From Oceanobacillus piezotolerans (GTDB lineage: Bacteria; Bacillota; Bacilli; Bacillales; Amphibacillaceae), in contig NZ_RCHR01000003.1 of assembly GCF_003665065.1 (NCBI RefSeq), positions 372,001 through 436,000 on the forward strand: a DNA stretch of 64,000 bases, given 5' to 3'. How positions within the stretch are numbered: position 1 is the stretch's first letter; the number at the start of each line of letters is the position of its first letter. This document shows, one piece after another, positions 29,733 to 37,629 of the stretch. A program made the translations under genes and the position numbers. The notes beneath the pieces are model-generated. The model was not told the DNA's origin. It did no database searches and was given only the letters and a program-made list of their open reading frames with translations.

Positions 29733-30689
29733 ATGAATCTAAAAACAAGAGTAACAGAACTTTTTGGAATCGAGTATCCCATCATTCAAGGTGGTTTAGC
29801 TTATTTAGCTTATTCAGACCTTGCAGCAGCGGTATCTAATGCTGGGGGATTGGGCCAAATTACAGCAATGAGTTTAAAAGATCCGGAATCGTTAAGAAGA
29901 GAGATAAGACGTGTTAGAGAGCTTACTTCAAAACCATTTGGTGTGAATTATGCAATAGGGCAGCATGGAAGAGAATTTGAACATATGGTAGAAGTTGCGG
30001 TAGAAGAAAAGGTACCAGTAGTTTCTATTACTGGAGGTAATCCTAAGGGTGTTTTAGATATGGTTCAAGGACACGGAATAAAAACGATGGTATTAGTAGC
30101 TGCAAAAAGACAAGCGGAAAAAGCGGAAGAATTAGGTGCGGATGCAGTTATGGTTGTAGGGCAAGAAGGTGGCGGACATTTAGGGAGGAATGACACCGGT
30201 ACGTTTGTTTTAACTCCAGAAGTTGTTGATAGTGTAGCTATCCCAGTGATTGCCTCTGGTGGAATTGTGGATGGTAGAGGGTTAATGGCAGCACTTTCCC
30301 TAGGGGCAGAAGGAATAGAAATGGGAACTCGATTTATAGCAACAAAAGACTGTATCGATGCACATGAGAATTATAAACAGGCAATATTAGCTGCTGATGA
30401 GAATAGTACAGTTATTATCAAACGCTCTATTGGTGCTCCGGCAAGAGCTTTAAGAAATCAATGGACTGAGACTATTTTAGAGATTGAAAAGAAGGGTATG
30501 GGTTATGAATCATTAAAGGATTACATAAGTGGTCACGCAAATAGAAAGTTTATTCATGAAGGGAATACAGAGAATGGGTTTGGGTGGGCTGGACAATCAT
30601 CCATTCGGATTCATGATATCCCGACGGTGGAGCAATTATTTCATTCTATGATACAAGAAGCAGAAGACATTAACCGAAAATGGATTTGA
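29733..30689 (+). CDS. Nitronate monooxygenase-type flavoprotein
   Basis: 318-residue FMN TIM barrel. PIIQGGLAYLAYSDLAAA at the start, GQEGGGHLGRND for phosphate binding and IASGGIVDGRGLMAALSLGA. Relatives oxidise nitronates or act as FabK enoyl-ACP reductases; the short length and motif set favour the nitronate monooxygenase side, not certain. GAGGAGGAATA precedes the ATG. Divergent from speA. Confidence 0.8.
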   Translation: MNLKTRVTELFGIEYPIIQGGLAYLAYSDLAAAVSNAGGLGQITAMSLKDPESLRREIRRVRELTSKPFGVNYAIGQHGREFEHMVEVAVEEKVPVVSITGGNPKGVLDMVQGHGIKTMVLVAAKRQAEKAEELGADAVMVVGQEGGGHLGRNDTGTFVLTPEVVDSVAIPVIASGGIVDGRGLMAALSLGAEGIEMGTRFIATKDCIDAHENYKQAILAADENSTVIIKRSIGAPARALRNQWTETILEIEKKGMGYESLKDYISGHANRKFIHEGNTENGFGWAGQSSIRIHDIPTVEQLFHSMIQEAEDINRKWI

Positions 30690-30724
30690 GAAGAAGCATA
30701 GCTAACTGGCTATGCTTCTTCTGA
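30689..30724 (+). terminator. Terminator-like hairpin after the flavoprotein gene
   Basis: 13-bp stem GAAGAAGCATAGC / GCTATGCTTCTTC starting at the stop codon; no strong T-run. Confidence 0.6.
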
Positions 30725-30777
30725 TTCATTGGCTGATAAAGGAAATCAGACACAAAACGAGAATTCATTACATTTTA

Positions 30778-31395
30778 CTATCTTACAGTAAGTGCTTTTT
30801 GGTAGTACGGTATTAATGCGGTGTATGTTTCCTTCGCAATATCGATAATTTTATCTCCATTTTGAACTCGTTCATCTTCTTTTGAAAGATGTCTTCCAAT
30901 TAAAAATTCACCTTTCTTAACGTCACGGAAGCGCTCCAGATGCTTACGTTCCAACTCAGCAAGGGAAATAGCTTCTTTTTGAGTATGATCAAGTGAGATC
31001 ATAAAGTCTTCAGGAAGCCCTTTTAATTCATCGTAGTTATCTAATAATTTTTCTGCCATTTCTTTCTTATTTGGTAATTCATATATAAAAGCAAGCCAAA
31101 TAAATAAGTGGTCATCAAATAGACCCAATTGAAAATGAGGGTGTTTCTTATAACCGCGTTTATTATCGGCAATTGCCAACCAGGTATCTTTTGGTGGGTT
31201 AACAGTTCTCCTTGCATGTTTTGCAATATGTAAATATACTTCATTCCCTAGGTTTGCAGAAAGGAAGTTAACAAGTTCTTCTCCTATCTCTTGGAATTTT
31301 GGTTGAATACGGGATTGAATGGCTTCCATTCTCTCGTCTAACCCCTCTATATGGAACGTCTCAAAATCTACTTTTCGGAACCCTTGAACTGTCAC
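30778..31395 (-). CDS. yktB: UPF0637 protein YktB
   Basis: 205-residue DUF1054 protein; GFRKVDFETFHIEGLDERM, VNPPKDTWLAIADNKRGYKKHPHFQ (seen in parts) and GLFDDHLFIWL mark the family. Function unknown. The start is taken at a GTG 9 nt after GAAAGG, because the ATG at 31404 is flush against that site. Confidence 0.85.
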   Translation of the reverse strand: MTVQGFRKVDFETFHIEGLDERMEAIQSRIQPKFQEIGEELVNFLSANLGNEVYLHIAKHARRTVNPPKDTWLAIADNKRGYKKHPHFQLGLFDDHLFIWLAFIYELPNKKEMAEKLLDNYDELKGLPEDFMISLDHTQKEAISLAELERKHLERFRDVKKGEFLIGRHLSKEDERVQNGDKIIDIAKETYTALIPYYQKALTVR

Positions 31396-31628
31396 ATTCG
31401 ACATCCTTTCTATCAGATTATAATCATTATTATTAAGCATGGGATGTCGCACGTCAAGCAATACCTTGGGCAGGTAAGTTTTAAAGGTACTTTAAATGGG
31501 TATGTATTTATCAAATATTAAATTAGTTTAAATTAGGTTGAACCAAAAGTTTATTAAGCCATAAACTATAAAAAAAGAAGTGAAATTGGTACCTAGTTCA
31601 GGTGCTATGCTTGAAAGGAGTGGCTCGT

Positions 31629-31823
31629 TTGAAATTCTTGATGGAAACGTTAAATCGGAAAGATGCAATTGAAAAATTACCAGTAATTAAAATGGAAATT
31701 GATTATGAGTTGCTGACACTTTCTGATGCTTTGAAAGCAAAAGACAATGTACAGGTAATCAAATCTAAAGAACGACTGGAAGCCTTAAGAAAACAGCTAA
31801 TTGAAATAGAGAGTATTTTCTAA
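31629..31823 (+). CDS. Small conserved protein in the ykzI position
   Basis: A 64-residue helical protein (METLNRKDAIEKLP, then IDYELLTLSDALKAKD and RLEALRKQLIEIE). A TTG start follows GAAAGGAG by 8 nt. It lies between yktB and the inositol phosphatase, where B. subtilis has ykzI; the identity is inferred from position and size. Confidence 0.65.
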   Translation: MKFLMETLNRKDAIEKLPVIKMEIDYELLTLSDALKAKDNVQVIKSKERLEALRKQLIEIESIF

Positions 31824-31831
31824 TTGAAGGG

Positions 31832-31886
31832 TCCCAATAGGTATTTGCGCATTCTATTAGCCAAGTACGTATTGGGAATATTTTTT
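31832..31886 (+). terminator. Probable terminator
   Basis: TCCCAATAGGTA / TACGTATTGGGA (one mismatch), long loop, then TTTTTT. Confidence 0.6.
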
Positions 31887-32117
31887 CAATAAGTTATCTT
31901 GTTTATCAATTAAGGGCATTTTAATTGTCTGTTATTATATCATGATAATACAAGGTGACTTACAAGGAAGAAGAAACAAGTAGGTATTCGAATGCTCAAT
32001 TGACTCTAACCTACCGAATAAAGTTAAGTGAGTGTTTTTTAATATCTGAGCTTTCCAATGACTTGATAACCTCAATTTGATACAATAGCATTAATATTTG
32101 TATATTGGAGGGTTCAA

Positions 32118-32924
32118 ATGGATAGAGATATACGCGAAGAAATATATGAAACAGCCTTGGCATGGGTGAGAGAGGCTGGTGTTAATATACGTAATAAGAT
32201 TAATGACCCTTTAGTTGTTGATACAAAGTCAAATCCAAATGACTTAGTTACGACAATGGATAAAGAAACTGAATCATTCTTCGTTTCAAGAATTAAAGAG
32301 AAATACCCTACCCATTCTATAGTTGGGGAAGAAGGCTATGGTGATAAGTTAACTTCGATGAAAGGAACCGTCTGGATTATCGATCCAATAGATGGCACCA
32401 TGAATTTCGTTCACCAGAAAAGGAATTTCGCCATATCCATAGGTATCTATCATGATGGAATAGGAGAAATCGGAATTATCTATGATGTTATGGCTGACAA
32501 TATGTATCATGCGAAATATAAGAATGGAGCATATAAAAATGATGTAAGACTTCTCGCGCTAACCAAAAAGTCAAACATAGAAGAAGCGATCATCGGAATG
32601 AATCATTTCTGGTTATGTGAGAACCGATTAGTAGATGAGAGAATTATGCAGAAATTTGTTAAAAGAATTCGCGGCACAAGAACTTATGGCTCAGCAGCAT
32701 TGGAATTTGCCTTTTTAGCAGAGGGGATTATAGACGGATATTTAAGTATGAGTCTATCTCCTTGGGATGTAGCTGCTGGAATTGTAATTGTGGGAGAAGT
32801 TGGTGGTGGAACAACAGATATAAACGGACTACAACTTAATATGTTAGAAAAGAATTCTATACTTACTTGTAATATGAACATTCAAGATGATATCTTAGAT
32901 TATCTAAAAAAAGCGAAAAAGTGA
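32118..32924 (+). CDS. suhB: Inositol monophosphatase family protein YktC
   Basis: 268-residue lithium-sensitive-type phosphatase. Metal motifs VGEEGYG, WIIDPIDGTMNFVH and SPWDVAAG are intact. It hydrolyses inositol phosphate or related sugar phosphates; B. subtilis YktC has inositol monophosphatase activity. GGAGGG lies 5 nt before the ATG. Convergent with ylaF, and the ends share a terminator. Confidence 0.9.
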   Translation: MDRDIREEIYETALAWVREAGVNIRNKINDPLVVDTKSNPNDLVTTMDKETESFFVSRIKEKYPTHSIVGEEGYGDKLTSMKGTVWIIDPIDGTMNFVHQKRNFAISIGIYHDGIGEIGIIYDVMADNMYHAKYKNGAYKNDVRLLALTKKSNIEEAIIGMNHFWLCENRLVDERIMQKFVKRIRGTRTYGSAALEFAFLAEGIIDGYLSMSLSPWDVAAGIVIVGEVGGGTTDINGLQLNMLEKNSILTCNMNIQDDILDYLKKAKK

Positions 32925-32954
32925 TGCATTAAGCACCGCTTTTTCGCTTTTTTA
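32906..32954. terminator. Bidirectional terminator inside two gene ends
   Basis: AAAAAAGCGAAAAAG / CGCTTTTTCGCTTTTTT. The left arm encodes the last Lys-rich codons of suhB, and the right arm encodes the Lys/Arg-rich tail of ylaF. Confidence 0.8.
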
Positions 32955-33105
32955 ATGATAATCCAAAGCCCATTAACCCAAAACCTAGAAGGGTAAATAG
33001 TGAAATTAAAAAAATACTACGCAATGCGATGGATAACCCAACCGCCATAAACATCACGATGACTAATATCGCTAAACCTAACATCTGCCAATCTAAGTTT
33101 CTCAT
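32929..33105 (-). CDS. ylaF: YlaF-type small membrane protein (DUF5325)
   Basis: A 58-residue protein with two membrane helices (about 8-26 and 29-49) and a basic tail LKKRKSGA. AGAGGTG precedes the ATG. The sequence start RNLDWQMLGLAILVI and its place before ylaH fit YlaF. Function unknown. Confidence 0.75.
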   Translation of the reverse strand: MRNLDWQMLGLAILVIVMFMAVGLSIALRSIFLISLFTLLGFGLMGFGLSLKKRKSGA

Positions 33106-33254
33106 GGTTCCCTACACCTCTTTCGTACTTGTAGTATATATCAAAATAGTGTGATTTTCAAAACTATAATGCGGATTCATTTTTGTTTTTATCTAGCAAG
33201 AATATAAAAAATTTAGTATGATAAGGGTTAGCACAAACATAATGGGGGAGACGT

Positions 33255-33566
33255 ATGGACAATTTTAGGTTAGTGTTTGATACGGTTTTGGAGCTGAACG
33301 GAACAGATAATATTTTTGGGATATTTTATGTAATGAATCTAATTTTAGCTATTATTGCTTATGAGCTAGGCTTTGCCAAAAAATTGCCGATAATAAAAAA
33401 GATAATTGTATACATACTACTTTTAATAGGTGTATTTATTTTAACCATCTTCAGTACTGTCATGAGAATGCCTACAGTCGAAAGCCTAATTGTAATAAAT
33501 CTTGTTTTAGGAATATATCGTACGAGACTGCATTTCCAGCGTAAAGCAAAAAATCAAAATGCCTAA
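33255..33566 (+). CDS. ylaH: YlaH-like membrane protein
   Basis: 103 residues, three helices; IFYVMNLILAIIAYELGFAKKLP is characteristic of the YlaH family. GGGGGAGACGT precedes the ATG. The typA gene that separates ylaF and ylaH in B. subtilis is absent here. Confidence 0.85.
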   Translation: MDNFRLVFDTVLELNGTDNIFGIFYVMNLILAIIAYELGFAKKLPIIKKIIVYILLLIGVFILTIFSTVMRMPTVESLIVINLVLGIYRTRLHFQRKAKNQNA

Positions 33567-33601
33567 ATAAATAGACTTGGAACATCAGTATTCTCATTAT
33601 G

Positions 33602-33644
33602 AAAAACCCGAGCTAATTCTTTATTTGAATTAGTTCGGGTTTTT
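33602..33644 (+). terminator. Terminator of ylaH
   Basis: 18-bp stem AAAAACCCGAGCTAATTC / GAATTAGTTCGGGTTTTT with one wobble. Confidence 0.9.
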
Positions 33645-33671
33645 ATACTAACGAGTTGATTGGTTCTTTTT

Positions 33672-33740
33672 AAAGTTGGTTAACTAGCTGTACGACCCTA
33701 AACGAAAAGAAGTTGAGAGAATAATAGGGGACAATTAGCC
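33672..33740 (+). repeat. Short dispersed repeat copy
   Basis: AGTTGGTTAACTAGCTGTACG followed by ACCCTAAACGAAAAGAAG and an AG-rich tail with GGGG; about 28 nt after the ylaH terminator. More diverged than the copies at 20537 and 58977. Confidence 0.5.
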
Positions 33741-33794
33741 AGCCAAACGCCTGAATTGTTCAAAGTTTTTTTATTACTCATACCCTTGGCTTTA

Positions 33795-33998
33795 TTATAT
33801 AAAGTCATCTACTTTCTTTTTCTCTTTATATAAACGGAAATTACCAGTTTCTATTCTTTGGTAAGTTTTTTCTTTAATGCGATTATAACAATCTCTGCAA
33901 AGGTACATATAAATCCTGCGATTTCTAAGTCTTTTTGCTTGTAAAGAATCGTCATTTAACGTATCAATACTATCACAAATAGTGCATTTTACTTGCAT
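33795..33998 (-). CDS. ylaI: YlaI family protein (DUF2197)
   Basis: 67 residues with two CxxC pairs (CTIC near residue 5 and CRDC near 34) forming a small zinc ribbon; basic. Function unknown. AGAGGTGATAAC precedes the ATG. Confidence 0.85.
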   Translation of the reverse strand: MQVKCTICDSIDTLNDDSLQAKRLRNRRIYMYLCRDCYNRIKEKTYQRIETGNFRLYKEKKKVDDFI

Positions 33999-34182
33999 GT
34001 TATCACCTCTAGATCAATAGCTTATCCATATATTATAACATAAATTGCAGTGATTTTATTCTCATTAATTGCAGATTAGAATAACTATTTTAAGTCTTTT
34101 GATAAACATTTAATAAACAATAGATGTTTTAATGATAAATAGGCTGGGAATATACACTATAAAAGAAAGGGTGGTATTGCTC

Positions 34183-34416
34183 ATGAATAGTAATCGAAAT
34201 TCAATGCTTGTTGCAGGAGCAGTTGGTATTGCAGCGGTTAGTTTCTTTAGTTATTTATTAACTCAAAAAAATAAACATGATACTTCTACGATTGAGAATG
34301 CTGGACAACCTGATCAAAATGTAGATGGAAACGATATAGGACAAATGGAAAATGCAAAAATGGTCTCTGAAGGTTCGCAATTTGGTGTTCAGTATTACAA
34401 CGAATTGAAGAATTAA
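34183..34416 (+). CDS. Small membrane-anchored protein, unknown
   Basis: 77 residues with an N-terminal helix (~8-25) and an acidic/polar, Asn/Gln-rich tail. The internal ATG with AAAGGGTGG 8 nt upstream is preferred over the longest frame. It lies between ylaI and ylaJ. Family not recognised. Confidence 0.65.
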   Translation: MNSNRNSMLVAGAVGIAAVSFFSYLLTQKNKHDTSTIENAGQPDQNVDGNDIGQMENAKMVSEGSQFGVQYYNELKN

Positions 34417-34421
34417 ATGGA

Positions 34422-34456
34422 AAAAGTGACTGCCAAATTATGGCAGTCACTTTCAT
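34422..34456 (+). terminator. Terminator
   Basis: 13-bp stem AAAGTGACTGCCA / TGGCAGTCACTTT with an AATTA loop, then CATTTT. Confidence 0.8.
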
Positions 34457-34537
34457 TTTACAGCAGGTTTACTGACAGTTAATGTGCAAGGTTAGTAATT
34501 GGGAATGAGAGAAAACCCTTACTGAACAAGTTTGATT

Positions 34538-35137
34538 CTATTGTTGATTATTATCTAAGCGTTGATTAGATTGCTCTTCTTGTATATTTTCTAGTTCTCT
34601 TTCTTTGTCTTTAGGCAGAACCTCTTTATTTTGGTCGGGCTGTTCTGGAACATTCTCTCTTATTGGAAAGTCAGGCATATATCTGCCGACTATAGCAGAT
34701 AACTCGTCAACAAAACCTTCAACAGGGTGGCCTTGCCTGATTTCTTCTGCCATGCCCCTTATTCTTTCTGTTGCATCAGCATCTGCTACAACAACAGCTG
34801 TTTTTCCATAGGGGTCATGGTATAGTGCTTCTAAGACAGTATATTTAATTGTCCCAACTCTGTTGCGATCCAGGTCTTTATCTACATCAATACCTACTAC
34901 TGCATATGGACCTGCTACCACAGCTGTTGCATTATTAACCTCAGGAACATCGGCTGCAAGATTTGCTAAATGAGTAGCAATCTGACTATTTGTTAATTCC
35001 TGTAGCTCGTTTGGGTCAGAATTTTTAACTTGAATGTATGGATTTTCAGCTTGTTCACTTTCCATCGAATTCTCTTGTTGTGCACAACCAATTAGAATTA
35101 AAGTGATAACAAATAATACACCAACACGAAATGACAT
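34538..35137 (-). CDS. ylaJ: YhcN/YlaJ sporulation lipoprotein
   Basis: 199-residue lipoprotein (lipobox LILIGC, Cys18). The core contains NATAVVAGPYAVVGIDVD and DPYGKTAVVVADADATERI, typical of the spore-associated YhcN/YlaJ family, and a Gln/Asn/Glu-rich tail. TAGGAGGAATGGAAT precedes the ATG. Expected to be forespore-expressed; no promoter confirmed. Confidence 0.87.
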   Translation of the reverse strand: MSFRVGVLFVITLILIGCAQQENSMESEQAENPYIQVKNSDPNELQELTNSQIATHLANLAADVPEVNNATAVVAGPYAVVGIDVDKDLDRNRVGTIKYTVLEALYHDPYGKTAVVVADADATERIRGMAEEIRQGHPVEGFVDELSAIVGRYMPDFPIRENVPEQPDQNKEVLPKDKERELENIQEEQSNQRLDNNQQ

Positions 35138-35216
35138 ATTCCATTCCTCCTAAAGTGCTATTGCACTTATTTTGGATTGAATGGAATAAAATATACATAT
35201 TCATAAAGATTACGCT

Positions 35217-35705
35217 TTACCTGATAACTATTTTTTTAACATGCTTAATCGGATTCTCTTTATTTGAACCGTCTCTATAAAGAAAATAGATTGGTCCGTC
35301 CTCTTTTAGTGGCTTCCCTTTTAAGGCAAATTGTACGTATCCGTTAGTTAATTCGTCTATTGCTAGTTCAACTTCTTTATTATTCTCTGTAAGAAGTACA
35401 GCAGTTTTTGCATCTTCATGAATCTCCGCTTTATTGACAAACTCTTTTATAGGTATAACATAGGAATTTTTTAGGATTTTCTCTCCCTCTCGTTTAGAAA
35501 TATTATGGTTGGAATCTGTTCTTGGTTTTTCTTCTCCGACTTCTTTATCCCAACGTTGACCTAATTTTGCCCATTCGTTTGATTCATTCTTTCTCTCATT
35601 TTCTATAAATGCATCTTCTAGCAGTATTTTTCTGTCATCGAAAATCCATACTGTAGGATCTAAAGTAATGGAATAGGAAACCTTTCCAGTAATCGGCACT
35701 ATCAT
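35217..35705 (-). CDS. ylaL: YlaL-like protein
   Basis: 162 residues, soluble; starts PITGKVSYSITLDPTVWIFDDRKI. It lies just upstream of ylaJ on the same strand, as ylaL does in B. subtilis, but ylaK (PhoH family), normally between them, is missing. AGGGGG lies 7 nt before the ATG. Function unknown. Confidence 0.7.
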   Translation of the reverse strand: MIVPITGKVSYSITLDPTVWIFDDRKILLEDAFIENERKNESNEWAKLGQRWDKEVGEEKPRTDSNHNISKREGEKILKNSYVIPIKEFVNKAEIHEDAKTAVLLTENNKEVELAIDELTNGYVQFALKGKPLKEDGPIYFLYRDGSNKENPIKHVKKIVIR

Positions 35706-35987
35706 TTATAATCCCCCTAATAATCATTTATAATTTAAGAATATCAAAACTAATCAATGATTTCACTCATTTAGCCATTGTTTTTACACATTATAACGAA
35801 AATCTATTGGTCATTGGCATGGTGCTATTGTCTTCTTGTACTTGCGATTACAAAAATAAATAGAGATAACAGTATTTTATGTCTAATTATTAACATCCTA
35901 TATTTAACTAATAATTTATTTGCATTTTTCTATCCCTAACGATAATATAATATAAAGAAAGTCTTTTAGCGGGAGGGGATATTATTG

Positions 35988-36269
35988 ATGCAAGAGGCAA
36001 CTGTCAATCATCGTGAAAAAGCCTATGCCCTTCTTAAGGCTGATGCTGATAAAATTTTGCGACTAATAGAAGTTCAAATAGAAAATTTAATGATGCCACA
36101 GTGTCCCGTATATGAAGACGTGTTGGATACACAGATGTTTGGCCTCTCAAGGGAAATTGATTTTGCTGTACGTTTGAACTTAATCACAGAGAGTGAAGGA
36201 AAAACACTTCTGGAGAATCTAGAGAAAAAGTTAAATATCCTTCATGAAGCCACGCAAAACTCATTATGA
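35988..36269 (+). CDS. ylaN: YlaN (UPF0358)
   Basis: 93 residues, helical; [20 protein letters not shown] and [20 protein letters not shown] are highly conserved. Staphylococcal and Bacillus YlaN have been linked to Fur function and growth under iron limitation. GGGAGGGG allows either the TTG at 35985 or this ATG. Confidence 0.93.
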   Translation: MQEATVNHREKAYALLKADADKILRLIEVQIENLMMPQCPVYEDVLDTQMFGLSREIDFAVRLNLITESEGKTLLENLEKKLNILHEATQNSL

Positions 36270-36300
36270 TTAAATATAGTTCAACGTTATGTAGATACGC

Positions 36301-36340
36301 AAAAACTTTGCCTGTATATATTTGTGGCAAGGTTTTTTTG
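36301..36340 (+). terminator. Terminator of ylaN
   Basis: AAAACTTTGCC / GGCAAGGTTTT stem with a long loop and T-run. Confidence 0.85.
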
Positions 36341-36474
36341 TTTTAATACATAACAGGAAGATAGAGAAAGTTTATTTTTTATAAAATTACCACTATTATC
36401 TAAAAATATGGTAAACTAATAAAAAATCTTTTCATCTATTCTTTCGTCCATTTTTTATAGCAGGGAGAAGTAAG

Positions 36475-37596
36475 ATGATTCAGAGATTAAAAGATTACGA
36501 CTACACATTACTCATTACTCCTATCTTTTTAACAGCTTTTGGTCTTGTTATGATTTATAGTGCCAGTATGGTTACAGCTGTGGTGGAGGGCAATAATAGC
36601 ACGCATTATTTAGTTAGGCAATCCATCTTTTTTGCAATTGGTATGGTTGGATTTATTATTACCTCCTTATTCCCATATAAGTACTATCAAAAATTAATAA
36701 AGTTGCTGATAATTATTGTTATTGGACTTTTAGTTGGAGTGTTAATTTTTGGGAATGAGGTAAATAATGCGAAATCATGGTTTGTTATTGGTCCATTTAG
36801 TATGCAACCATCTGAGTTTGCAAAACTTGCACTGATTATGTACTTAGCATCTGTTTATTCAAAAAAGCAAGCATACTTAAATGATTTTGTGAAAGGTGTA
36901 TTGCCGCCATTAATTATGACTTGTATAATTCTCGGATTAATTATGCTGCAGCCAGATATCGGTACAGCAGCAATTATCTTTTTAATCGTATGTTCAGTTA
37001 TTTTCAGCTCGGGAATTAAAATGAAACATCTTTCTGTATTAATTTTTATTGGACTGGCTCTAGTTATAATAGCAGCTCCATTTATGATTACAGATGAAAG
37101 ATTGTCAAGATTTACAGGTGCTTATCAGCCTTTTGAAACTCCCGATTCGGATGGTTATCAATTAATTCAATCTTATTTAGCAATCGGTGTTGGGGGACTA
37201 ACTGGAGAAGGTTTAGGGCAAAGTGTTCAGAAATTAGGATATTTAACCCAAGCACATACGGACTTCATCATGGCGGTTATAGCTGAAGAGCTTGGATTTA
37301 TTGGGGTAGTTATAGTTATTGGTCTATTTTCGGTAATCGTACTTCGAGGCATCTTTATTTCCAGAAAGTGTGAAGATAGTTTTGGAGCATTACTGGCGAT
37401 AGGCATATCTTCTATGATAGGAATTCAGGCCTTTATAAATCTAGGAGCTATTAGTGGTATTTTACCGATTACAGGTGTGCCTTTACCTTTTATTAGCTAT
37501 GGTGGATCATCTCTGTTAGTTTTGTTAATTTCAATGGGAATCCTTAATAATATTGCAATGAATGTTAATAAGAGGGAGAATGACGTAAAAGAGTAG
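36475..37596 (+). CDS. ftsW: Septal peptidoglycan glycosyltransferase FtsW
   Basis: 373-residue SEDS protein with ten helices. AKSWFVIGPFSMQPSEFAKLA, the LQPDIGTA box, the long extracellular loop, and PLPFISYGGSSLL near the end are signature segments. It polymerises lipid II at the septum with a class B PBP. ylaO/ftsW directly precedes pyc in B. subtilis as here. Confidence 0.93.
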   Translation: MIQRLKDYDYTLLITPIFLTAFGLVMIYSASMVTAVVEGNNSTHYLVRQSIFFAIGMVGFIITSLFPYKYYQKLIKLLIIIVIGLLVGVLIFGNEVNNAKSWFVIGPFSMQPSEFAKLALIMYLASVYSKKQAYLNDFVKGVLPPLIMTCIILGLIMLQPDIGTAAIIFLIVCSVIFSSGIKMKHLSVLIFIGLALVIIAAPFMITDERLSRFTGAYQPFETPDSDGYQLIQSYLAIGVGGLTGEGLGQSVQKLGYLTQAHTDFIMAVIAEELGFIGVVIVIGLFSVIVLRGIFISRKCEDSFGALLAIGISSMIGIQAFINLGAISGILPITGVPLPFISYGGSSLLVLLISMGILNNIAMNVNKRENDVKE

Positions 37597-37629
37597 TAAT
37601 TTCTTAGTATAATAGAGGAGGTCTCTTTT

